Positions 1 to 5,280 of a stretch of DNA of 6,782 bases are shown here, piece by piece (within the stretch, counting starts at the first letter, position 1; each line of letters opens with the position of its first letter). This DNA is from Microcaldota archaeon (lineage in GTDB: Archaea; Micrarchaeota; Micrarchaeia; Micrarchaeales; Micrarchaeaceae). The translations under genes were made by a program, and so were the position numbers. Where the stretch lies: NCBI GenBank assembly GCA_030039935.1, contig JASHUQ010000070.1, forward strand, positions 1-6,782, in the 5' to 3' direction. Under the pieces are notes generated by a model, which worked only from the letters and a program-made list of their open reading frames with translations, was not told where the DNA came from and searched no databases.

Positions 1-46
1 ACTTACAAGCCTCGGTAGTGTAGTGGTCTAGCATACGAGCCTGTCA

Positions 47-61
47 ATGCTTTATGCAGAA
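47..61 (+). other. tRNA intron 1, canonical position 37/38 (15 nt)
   Basis: The intron lies one base 3' of the anticodon, the standard archaeal site. The splice motif reads directly: the anticodon stem is the outer helix, 41-44 pairs with 56-59 as a 4-bp central helix (last pair U-G), and two 3-nt bulges (45-47 and 60-62) flank it. Cutting after the second base of each bulge removes exactly 47-61. There is no room for a proper inner helix; an 8-nt loop closes the structure. The tRNA-splicing endonuclease would be expected to excise it. Confidence 0.82.
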
Positions 62-69
62 CGCTTGTG

Positions 70-102
70 AACCCTTTAGGCGATAGCTTATTGGATCAAG
101 AA
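70..102 (+). other. tRNA intron 2, variable loop 45/46 (about 33 nt)
   Basis: Removing this segment joins the anticodon stem to a normal variable loop and T arm. A 4-bp central helix pairs CTTG (64-67) with CAAG (97-100), followed by 3-nt bulges 68-70 and 101-103. Cutting after the second base of each bulge gives 70-102. The inner helix is weak (about 71-73 with 93-96, one bulged base) and no convincing outer helix forms, so this is a relaxed motif. The short direct repeat AACCC at both ends leaves other cut positions possible. Noncanonical introns in this part of tRNA are known in some archaea, notably Thermoproteales. Confidence 0.65.
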
Positions 103-133
103 ACCCGGGTTCGAATCCCGGCCGAGGCGATTC

Positions 134-141
134 TTTTTATA
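134..141 (+). promoter_or_regulatory. TATA-like box for the isochorismatase-family gene
   Basis: TTTTTATA lies a few bases after the tRNA. An archaeal TATA box centred here would start transcription about 26 nt downstream, near 162-166, giving an almost leaderless mRNA for the ATG at 169. A GTGAT (161-165) resembling the end of the archaeal Shine-Dalgarno sequence sits 3 nt before the ATG and would be kept only if transcription starts slightly earlier. Read-through from the tRNA is an alternative. Confidence 0.4.
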
Positions 142-168
142 CTTTAAAGCAGAAATTCCTGTGATCTT

Positions 169-771
169 ATGGCAGAACACCTTAGCATAGACAAGACAAA
201 GACAGCATTGGTGATAATAGACCTGCAGAAAGGGATAGCAAATATGGGCAGGAGCCTCGCTCCATACGACTCTAGTACAGTTATAGCCAATGCTGCGAAA
301 CTTGCCGATTCTTTCAGGAAGAAAGGCATGCCGGTATTTCTCGTTCACGTTGTGTCATCAGATAAGGACAGGCTCAACGTGATGGTTGATGACAACCCTT
401 GGGCTCAAATGCGCCAGCAGAATCCACAGATGGCAGCAATGGATTTCTCTGATTTCGTCCCAGAGTTGAATAGGTCCGACTCCGATATTGTAATAACAAA
501 GAAGCAGTGGGGTGCGTTCTATGGAACAGAGCTAGAGCTTCAACTGAGAAGGAGAAAGATAGATACAATAGTTATGTGCGGCATAGCCACAAACTACGGA
601 GTGGAAAGCACTGCGAGGTTCGCTTATGAATATGGGTTTAATCAGATATTCGCTGAAGATGCGATGTCATCAATGAGCAAGGATATACATGACATGTCAG
701 TGAACGCTGTTCTTAAAAGGATCGGGAGGGTGAGAAAAACAGAAGAGATAATTGATGCATTAAAATCCTAG
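169..771 (+). CDS. Isochorismatase-family cysteine hydrolase
   Basis: A 200-residue cytoplasmic hydrolase with the isochorismatase (cysteine hydrolase) fold; the length is typical. The catalytic triad is visible: Asp18 in VIIDLQKG at the end of the first beta strand, Lys111 in ITKKQWGAFYGT, and nucleophile Cys137 in VMCGIATNYGVESTAR, where the G-I pair after Cys is the usual cis-peptide site. Family members hydrolyse amides or related bonds (nicotinamide, N-carbamoyl compounds, isochorismate); the substrate here cannot be told. The Asp-x-His metal site of nicotinamidases is not apparent, so that role is unlikely. ATG at 169 is the first in-frame start, places Asp18 at the family's usual distance from the N terminus, and has GTGAT just upstream. 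The gene stands alone between a tRNA and a small DUF433-like gene. The family is secure, the function open. Confidence 0.9.
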   Translation: MAEHLSIDKTKTALVIIDLQKGIANMGRSLAPYDSSTVIANAAKLADSFRKKGMPVFLVHVVSSDKDRLNVMVDDNPWAQMRQQNPQMAAMDFSDFVPELNRSDSDIVITKKQWGAFYGTELELQLRRRKIDTIVMCGIATNYGVESTARFAYEYGFNQIFAEDAMSSMSKDIHDMSVNAVLKRIGRVRKTEEIIDALKS

Positions 772-852
772 CTGCCACTCTCTGCAAAACTGTACAAAAA
801 CTTTATCTATCTTCAAAAATATTCCTTTTGCTAACCTAAAATAACAGAAAGC

Positions 853-860
853 ATTAAAAT
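853..860 (+). promoter_or_regulatory. Possible TATA box for the DUF433-like gene
   Basis: ATTAAAAT follows a purine-rich stretch (846-851) that could act as a BRE. A start about 26 nt downstream (near 883) would give a leader of about 13 nt holding the Shine-Dalgarno sequence. TTTATCTA at 802-809 is an alternative upstream box. The rest of the 124-bp gap (772-895) is A/T-rich and shows no gene. Confidence 0.35.
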
Positions 861-883
861 ATTGCAAAGCGCATTACAAAACG

Positions 884-893
884 GGTGGTGAGG
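884..893 (+). promoter_or_regulatory. Strong Shine-Dalgarno for the DUF433-like gene
   Basis: GGTGGTGAGG contains GGTGA, complementary to the archaeal 16S rRNA 3' end, and stops 2 nt before the ATG at 896. It is the clearest ribosome binding site in the window. It supports translation of a short ORF that could otherwise be doubted. Confidence 0.6.
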
Positions 894-895
894 TT

Positions 896-1126
896 ATGGA
901 CGAAACGAGAGTGGAACTGGAACAAGAGAAGAAGATATACGAGGCTCCGGCTGTGAGCCAAGCTGCTGTGACAACAGACCAGATACTCGGAGCTCTTGCA
1001 AATGGGATGAGCTTCGAAGAGATAGAAAAACAGTTCAATATAAAGAGAAAGGACATAATATCAGCATTGAGCTGCACGCTCAAGAACGTAATGGAGGAAG
1101 TAGTCTGCGTTTCGCGAAAAAGCTGA
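896..1126 (+). CDS. DUF433-like small helical protein (antitoxin-like)
   Basis: A 76-residue soluble protein. Residues 25-66 read like the C-terminal half of DUF433: VTTDQILGALANGMSFEEI, a short loop, then IKRKDIISALSCTLKNV. This resembles the family pattern of a helix, GxSxEEI, a turn, and a helix with an xDIxxAL core, probably a helix-turn-helix. Residues 1-16 are charged and lack the usual DUF433 strand region, so the domain may be incomplete or divergent. Two cysteines (60 and 71) fall in the last 17 residues. DUF433 proteins are often antitoxins (VapB45-like) next to PIN or other toxins, but no toxin gene is adjacent here, so it may be an orphan or a small DNA-binding regulator. It has its own Shine-Dalgarno and probably its own promoter. 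It ends tail-to-tail with the minus-strand nuclease gene with no gap. The gene is real; the family call is moderate. Confidence 0.72.
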   Translation: MDETRVELEQEKKIYEAPAVSQAAVTTDQILGALANGMSFEEIEKQFNIKRKDIISALSCTLKNVMEEVVCVSRKS

Positions 1127-2383
1127 TCAGTCTGGAAGGTTAATTGTTTCCCCGAGTTTTGGAGCGAAGGCCCTGAACCCTTCATCCTTCATGTCGCTTG
1201 CGAATTTCTTTGTATTTTCCTCATCTCCGTGAACGCATATAACAGAATTGGGAGAGCTTTTTTTAACATATTCATGAAGGTCGTCCATGTCTGCGTGTGC
1301 AGAAAGGTCATGGAAGCTCACAGGGTTGCTTATCTTCTTTTTATTTCCATCAATTGTAATAAATCCATTATCCATCAGTGTTCTACCATTGGTTCCGCTT
1401 ACCTGGTATCCTGTAAGGAAGATGCGTGAATTCTTGTTAAGCTTTGTTATATAATCAAGGACTGGTCCACCATTAAGCATGCCTGCGGTTGTAACTATTA
1501 TGGAAGGGCCATTAAGGGCCTCTTTCCTTGAAGATATCTCATCAATCCATGTTGTCTCTTTTATGGCGCTAGAAAGCATATCGTTGTTCCTTATGAACTT
1601 CGGAAAGTTTGTTACTATTGTTGTTGCAGACCTTGCCATCCCATCTATATATGTACTAGGAGTGAGCCCGTTTTTGTAAAGGATCGAAAGGACCTCCTGC
1701 GCCCTTCCAACCGCGAACACTGGAACAAGGGCATTTCCCCCATTTTCCAGGGTTTCCTTTATCCCATCAACAAGATCCTTTATTGTCTTATCCCTGTTGG
1801 GGTGCTCCCTTGTGGCGTATGTAGACTCTATTATCAAAACATCGCTCTTCACTATCTCTGCTCCTTTGTGAAGAAGCTGCTCTTCCAGTTTGAAATCTCC
1901 GGTGTAGACGACTCTTTTATTGTCCTTTCCCAATGCCCTTTCTACAAGGGTTATCGCGCTTCCGCTTATATGTCCTGCATCAAAGAATTCCAAGTCGAAA
2001 TTTCCAAAATGCGCGCTTGTGTGGTAATCAAGATTTATGTACTTTGTTTCCATGTTCCTTATTTGCCGCTTGTGGAAGAAAACTTTTGAGTGCTGCCTCT
2101 TTTGTATGTTGATCGAGTCTTCAAGAAGAAGGGTTGACAGCTTTAATGTAGGAAGGGTGCCGAATGTCGGTATGTGCATATCGTTGTAAAGCGCAGCGCT
2201 GAACCCGCTGTGATCCAGATGTGCATGGCTTAAAACAAGCGCGTCTATTTCCGGCGTGTTGATTGGATACTCGGTCTTGTGGTCTATCTTTACTCCAAAG
2301 TCCAGCATTATGCTTCTTTCATCTTTGAGCATTATAGCCGATCGTCCGACTTCCTGGGCTCCTCCCAAAAATCTTATCTGCAT
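1127..2383 (-). CDS. Archaeal CPSF2-type beta-CASP metallo-beta-lactamase ribonuclease
   Basis: A 418-residue zinc-dependent RNase expected to act in mRNA 3'-end processing or decay in the cytoplasm. Metallo-beta-lactamase motifs in order: HAHLDH (His53, His55, Asp57, His58), His138 in GHISGS, Asp163 in TGDF. The beta-CASP insert starts near Glu186 in IESTY (motif A) and carries VPVFAVGRAQE; motif B is His363 in SAHAD and motif C His385 in VHGD. TTAGMLNGGP (298-307) is the CPSF-type signature, unlike the corresponding loop of RNase J. There are no N-terminal KH domains, which argues against aCPSF1 and for aCPSF2. Start chosen at 2383: GAGGT (2393-2389) lies 5 nt upstream and MQIRFLGGAQEVGRS is the normal N terminus of the fold. 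The frame stays open to 2626, but that stretch runs through the promoter and into the divergent gene. All catalytic residues are present. Confidence 0.92.
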   Translation of the reverse strand: MQIRFLGGAQEVGRSAIMLKDERSIMLDFGVKIDHKTEYPINTPEIDALVLSHAHLDHSGFSAALYNDMHIPTFGTLPTLKLSTLLLEDSINIQKRQHSKVFFHKRQIRNMETKYINLDYHTSAHFGNFDLEFFDAGHISGSAITLVERALGKDNKRVVYTGDFKLEEQLLHKGAEIVKSDVLIIESTYATREHPNRDKTIKDLVDGIKETLENGGNALVPVFAVGRAQEVLSILYKNGLTPSTYIDGMARSATTIVTNFPKFIRNNDMLSSAIKETTWIDEISSRKEALNGPSIIVTTAGMLNGGPVLDYITKLNKNSRIFLTGYQVSGTNGRTLMDNGFITIDGNKKKISNPVSFHDLSAHADMDDLHEYVKKSSPNSVICVHGDEENTKKFASDMKDEGFRAFAPKLGETINLPD

Positions 2384-2388
2384 CAAAA

Positions 2389-2393
2389 ACCTC
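2389..2393 (-). promoter_or_regulatory. Shine-Dalgarno that fixes the nuclease start
   Basis: On the minus strand GAGGT precedes the ATG at 2383 by 5 nt. No similar site precedes the upstream in-frame ATG at 2458, which also lies beyond the TATA element. This decides the start of the beta-CASP gene. Confidence 0.55.
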
Positions 2394-2437
2394 AAAAAAT
2401 AGATGACAGCTTTCCGATTCAAACTTTCTCTGTTATG

Positions 2438-2445
2438 TATATAAA
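2438..2445. promoter_or_regulatory. Shared, possibly bidirectional TATA box
   Basis: TATATAAA, with a palindromic TATATA core, lies in the 97-bp gap between divergent genes. On the plus strand it predicts a start near 2467-2468, 13 nt before the ATG at 2481. On the minus strand (TTTATATA) it predicts a start near 2415, leaving a leader of about 32 nt that includes the GAGGT site. Both distances suit archaeal promoters. No other TATA-like element fits either gene as well. Confidence 0.5.
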
Positions 2446-2480
2446 GATTGCTATCCATATAGAAGAAATAGAGTGTTAAG

Positions 2481-3239
2481 ATGTCTGATGAGATTAATTT
2501 CCTTGATTTGATAACCCTTAGCAGAATAACTCCAGACCTTGTAGTGGAGAAATTCGGCAGCAAGATAAATTCATCATATTTTGATGCTGCCAACATATTA
2601 GGAACGCTTAGAATAAAGGGGCTCATTGGATTTAGCGCGGATTTTCCGGGTCAGAATGCAATAACTGTAACAGATGTTGGAAAAGCGCTGATGAAAGAGG
2701 CAGAGGACAGGTCAAAAGGCCCTTTTGACCAAATAGACTTCGCAATACTCCTGCAAATGAAATCAGGAAAAAGATCGTATGTAGACATAGGGAATGCCGT
2801 TAACCTAAGGCCAAAAGACCTTGCAATGCATCTTTATAAATTGGGAAAACAGCAGTACGCTGTTGAAGAGATAAGGAATGGGCTCGTTGAGGTGATGCTA
2901 ACAGAGAAGGGATTGAACCAGGCGAACGCTGGCATGCCAAAGCCGCAGCCGCTTCCGGGCCAGACAGTTCAGACTATGCAAGCGCAACAGCCGCAGCAGC
3001 AAACCAAGCAGCCACAGCAGATGAAGCAAAGTCAGGCTATGGCACAGGCTCAGAGCAGCATGCCGATGCAGGGGCAAAACGGGGCAACTCCTCCAGCTCC
3101 AGATAATGGATCATCGGGAGAGCTTGAAAAGGCGCTTGGGGCAGGAAAGGCAAAAGCCGGCAAGACAAAGATAATCGCAGTTGTAGTTGTAATAATAATT
3201 ATTGTGTTTATTGTTCTTTATGTAAAGCACATAATATAG
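2481..3239 (+). CDS. Tail-anchored protein with two predicted winged-helix domains
   Basis: A 252-residue protein whose family I do not recognise. Residues 1-75 and 80-150 look like two winged-helix units. Each has helices, then a strand pair ending in a similar phrase: NAITVTDVGKALMKEA in the first and VEVMLTEKGLNQA in the second. A polar linker (about 151-212) rich in Gln, Pro and Met follows. Lysines 223, 225, 228 and 230 precede one hydrophobic helix (231-248) four residues from the end. There is no signal peptide. Positive-inside logic places the N-terminal domains in the cytoplasm, attached by the tail. It could be a membrane-tethered transcription regulator, or a membrane adaptor using winged helices for protein contact. 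It is first in a run with acyl-CoA synthetase and aminotransferase genes, 23 nt ahead of the next, and may regulate them. The architecture is clear; DNA binding is inferred. Confidence 0.78.
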   Translation: MSDEINFLDLITLSRITPDLVVEKFGSKINSSYFDAANILGTLRIKGLIGFSADFPGQNAITVTDVGKALMKEAEDRSKGPFDQIDFAILLQMKSGKRSYVDIGNAVNLRPKDLAMHLYKLGKQQYAVEEIRNGLVEVMLTEKGLNQANAGMPKPQPLPGQTVQTMQAQQPQQQTKQPQQMKQSQAMAQAQSSMPMQGQNGATPPAPDNGSSGELEKALGAGKAKAGKTKIIAVVVVIIIIVFIVLYVKHII

Positions 3240-3262
3240 AACGGTAATTTCTGGTTGTTGCA

Positions 3263-3880
3263 ATGACCTCTCTTTTCGATTACGACAAAGCTAAGGTCCT
3301 CTTAAATAAATATGGCATAAAGAGCATAGAAAGCAGATATGTGAACAATGCAGAAGATGCAATAAGGTTCTCAAAAGGAGACGACATTGTATTGAAGGTG
3401 CTGTCGCAAAAGGCGATACACAAGTCAAAGAGCGGGCTTGTAAAACTCGGCTTGAAAGAAGACCAGGAAATAAGGAAATCGTACAACGAGCTTTCAAGAA
3501 AGGCGTCGAAATTGAAGCCATACAAGATAATAGCCCAGAAGATGGTGAAAAACGGGATTGAGATAATAATTGGTGGAAGTGTAGACGTGCAATTTGGAAA
3601 GATGGTGCTCCTCGGCCTTGGCGGAATATATGTAGAAACGTTCAGGGATTTTGCAGTCAGGCTTTGCCCGATAAACAAACAGGATGCGCTTTCAATGATA
3701 AGCCAATTAAGATCAAAGAAAATTATCGCGCCGGACAAAAAAAGCGAGGATATGATAGCAAACCTTCTTCTTAAAGCATCAAAAATGTTCTATAACAGCG
3801 ATTTCTCTGAGTTAGATCTTAACCCAATAATGCTTCATGACGGAACCTACGACGCTGTTGACATAAGACTATTGAAATGA
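3263..3880 (+). CDS. acdB: Acyl-CoA synthetase (NDP-forming), beta/ATP-grasp subunit
   Basis: A 205-residue ATP-grasp subunit of an acetyl/acyl-CoA synthetase of the ADP-forming type, which converts acyl-CoA, ADP and phosphate to acid, CoA and ATP. Visible: VLKVLSQKAIHKS (Lys45; His53 at the place of the family's second phosphohistidine), the Glu100 strand EIIIGG, FGKMVLLGLGGIYVE (111-125), RDFAVRLCPI, and the metal-binding ELDLNP (183-188). The subunit is somewhat shorter than the roughly 230 residues usual for separate beta subunits. Two features are odd: the HKSDxGGV loop reads HKSKSGLV, and the usual GYRG-type motif after the xxDAxxMIxxL helix is replaced by IIAPDKKSED (154-163). It may therefore have altered nucleotide or phosphate handling. 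The stop overlaps the alpha subunit start by 4 nt, so the pair is probably co-translated. No strong Shine-Dalgarno precedes the ATG. Confidence 0.88.
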   Translation: MTSLFDYDKAKVLLNKYGIKSIESRYVNNAEDAIRFSKGDDIVLKVLSQKAIHKSKSGLVKLGLKEDQEIRKSYNELSRKASKLKPYKIIAQKMVKNGIEIIIGGSVDVQFGKMVLLGLGGIYVETFRDFAVRLCPINKQDALSMISQLRSKKIIAPDKKSEDMIANLLLKASKMFYNSDFSELDLNPIMLHDGTYDAVDIRLLK

Positions 3881-5280
3881 ATGATCAAATGACAAAATAC
3901 GCCAATCTTGAAAAAATAATGGAGCCGAAGAGCGTTGCCGTAATCGGCGCGTCTGAAAAACCAGGAAAAGTTGGCAATGCAATAATGCAGAACTACGTCG
4001 ATGTTGGATTTCAGGGAAAGCTTTACCCAGTAAACAATAATGGGATAGACAAGATAATGGGATTCAAAGTCTACAAGAGCATACTTGACGTGAAGAGCGA
4101 AATAGACCTTGCTGTCATCAGCGTTCCGGCCGAAATTGTCCCGAAAGTCATGGAAGAGTGCGGAAAAGCAAAAGCGAAAGGGATTGTTATAGTAAGCGGA
4201 GGATTTTCAGAAGTTGGAAACACGGGCATTCAAGAAAAGGTTGTATCAATATCTAAGAAATACAATATTCCTGTAATAGGGCCAAACTGTCTTGGAGTAA
4301 TGGATCCGAGAGCAAGGAACGACACCCTCTTTCTTCCAACTTTCAAGATAGACAGGCCGAAGATAGGAGGGGTCAGCTTCGTATCCCAGAGCGGATCCGT
4401 TGGAAGTTCAATTCTCGACCTCATTAGCAGCGAGGGATTCGGGCTTGCGAGGTTCATATCCTATGGAAACGCCGCGGTTGTCGATGAGGTTGATCTTCTC
4501 AACTATCTCTCGAAGGACAAGTACACGAACGTAATTGTATATTATATAGAAGGGGTGAAGCGCGGCAGGGAATTTGTAGAGCTCGCAAAGACGGCTACAA
4601 AACTGAAACCTGTCGTTATACTGAAAGGTGGGGTGACCCCATCTGGCGTCAATGCTGCACACTCGCATACGGCATCGCTGGCTGGAAGCGCGCAGGCTTA
4701 CGAGGCTGTGTTCAGGCAATTCGGGTTTGTAGAGGCTGAAACGCTTGAGGATCTTCTCTACTTTGCAAAGATATTCGACACGCAGCCATTTGCAACTGGA
4801 AACAGAATTGCAATAATAACAAATGGCGGGGGGCACGGGGTCTTGGCAACAGATGCGCTTTACAAGAACGGGCTTGTTCTTCCAGAGCTGTCAAAGAGCA
4901 CACAAAAAGAGCTTAGAAAGTCAATGCCACCAATAGTAAACATAAGGCTGCCACTTGACATTGGAGGAGATGCGGGAGAGCAGAGATTCGTTGCCGCTCT
5001 GGAGGCGCTGAGCAAGGACCCAAACGTTGATGCTATAATGTCGATAACGCTGTTCCAGACTCCTGGAGCCGATGAGAAGGTTGCATCATCTATCGTTGAA
5101 TTCGGGTCAAGGAAGGAAAAGCCTCTTGTTGTTGTAAGCACCGGAAGCACTTACACAAGGTCGCATACAAATCTTATAGAAAGCTCTGGAGTTCCAGTGT
5201 ATGATTCACCGGACCAGGCGGCAAGGGCCCTTGCCGCATTGATAAAATATTCGCGATATAGAAAAGGGATGATTACATGA
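3877..5280 (+). CDS. acdA: Acyl-CoA synthetase (NDP-forming), alpha subunit
   Basis: A 467-residue subunit that binds CoA and carries the catalytic phosphohistidine; the length matches separate archaeal alpha subunits. Domain 1 (about 11-140) is a Rossmann-type CoA-binding domain: PKSVAVIGASEKPGKVGN, YPVNN, VPAEIV, and GPNCLGVMDP at its end. Domain 2 (about 160-300) is succinyl-CoA-ligase-like, with VSQSGSVG, SYGNAAVVDEVDLL, YYIEG (Glu225) and AHSHTASLAGS, where His264 is the expected phosphorylated residue. Domain 5 (about 310-460) starts at IAIITNGGGHGVLATDAL. Starting at 3877 gives the ATGA overlap with the beta gene; an in-frame ATG at 3889 is the alternative. With the beta subunit it should make ATP from an acyl-CoA. 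The acyl group (acetyl, branched-chain, aryl) cannot be predicted. The beta-before-alpha order, as separate genes, differs from the many fused homologues. Confidence 0.93.
   Translation: MNDQMTKYANLEKIMEPKSVAVIGASEKPGKVGNAIMQNYVDVGFQGKLYPVNNNGIDKIMGFKVYKSILDVKSEIDLAVISVPAEIVPKVMEECGKAKAKGIVIVSGGFSEVGNTGIQEKVVSISKKYNIPVIGPNCLGVMDPRARNDTLFLPTFKIDRPKIGGVSFVSQSGSVGSSILDLISSEGFGLARFISYGNAAVVDEVDLLNYLSKDKYTNVIVYYIEGVKRGREFVELAKTATKLKPVVILKGGVTPSGVNAAHSHTASLAGSAQAYEAVFRQFGFVEAETLEDLLYFAKIFDTQPFATGNRIAIITNGGGHGVLATDALYKNGLVLPELSKSTQKELRKSMPPIVNIRLPLDIGGDAGEQRFVAALEALSKDPNVDAIMSITLFQTPGADEKVASSIVEFGSRKEKPLVVVSTGSTYTRSHTNLIESSGVPVYDSPDQAARALAALIKYSRYRKGMIT

Larger units (their letters stand above)
9..129 (+). 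tRNA. trnD: tRNA-Asp (GUC), interrupted by two introns
   Basis: Charges with aspartate and reads GAC/GAU codons. The acceptor stem pairs 9-15 with 122-128 perfectly, and the discriminator base G129 is usual for tRNA-Asp. The D arm is 18-34. The anticodon stem is 36-40 with 63-67 (one G-U pair) and the anticodon GUC is 43-45. The T arm is 105-121 with a TTCGAAT loop. CCA is not encoded. The anticodon stem and T stem only come into register if two segments are removed, about 47-61 and 70-102. This leaves exons 9-46, 62-69 and 103-129 and a normal 73-nt tRNA with a 4-nt variable loop (TGAC). I tried a single intron and found no other 3' anticodon strand. The promoter lies outside the window. Identity is very likely; the second intron's exact borders are less certain. 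Confidence 0.88.

Noticed and set aside
9..129. tRNA with one long anticodon-loop intron
   Set aside because: The only sequence able to pair with the 5' anticodon strand (36-40) at the right place is 63-67; bases just before the T arm do not pair, so a second intron is needed.
169..771. Nicotinamidase (pncA) assignment
   Set aside because: The catalytic triad is present, but the metal-binding Asp-x-His segment of nicotinamidases is not seen, so only the broader hydrolase family is claimed.
896..1126. Complete toxin-antitoxin module
   Set aside because: There is no toxin-sized gene on either side: upstream is a hydrolase and downstream a convergent RNA-processing nuclease with its own promoter.
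1802..2089. Plus-strand 95-codon ORF inside the nuclease gene
   Set aside because: It is antisense to a well-conserved coding region, has no family-like motifs and no ribosome binding site; it is a shadow frame.
1127..2383. RNase J or aCPSF1 identity for the beta-CASP protein
   Set aside because: The GMLNGGP signature is CPSF-type, not RNase J-type, and the KH domains that define aCPSF1 are absent.
2384..2626. 81-residue N-terminal extension of the minus-strand beta-CASP frame
   Set aside because: It runs through the divergent promoter and into the opposite-strand gene, has no ribosome binding site, and the fold's normal N terminus begins at the ATG at 2383 with GAGGT upstream.
3280..3738. 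Minus-strand 152-codon ORF opposite the ATP-grasp gene
   Set aside because: It is a shadow of a gene with clear family motifs and has no independent support.
4408..4836. Minus-strand 142-codon ORF inside the acyl-CoA synthetase alpha gene
   Set aside because: It lies opposite the conserved ligase domain including the catalytic His codon, and its composition looks like reverse-complemented coding sequence.
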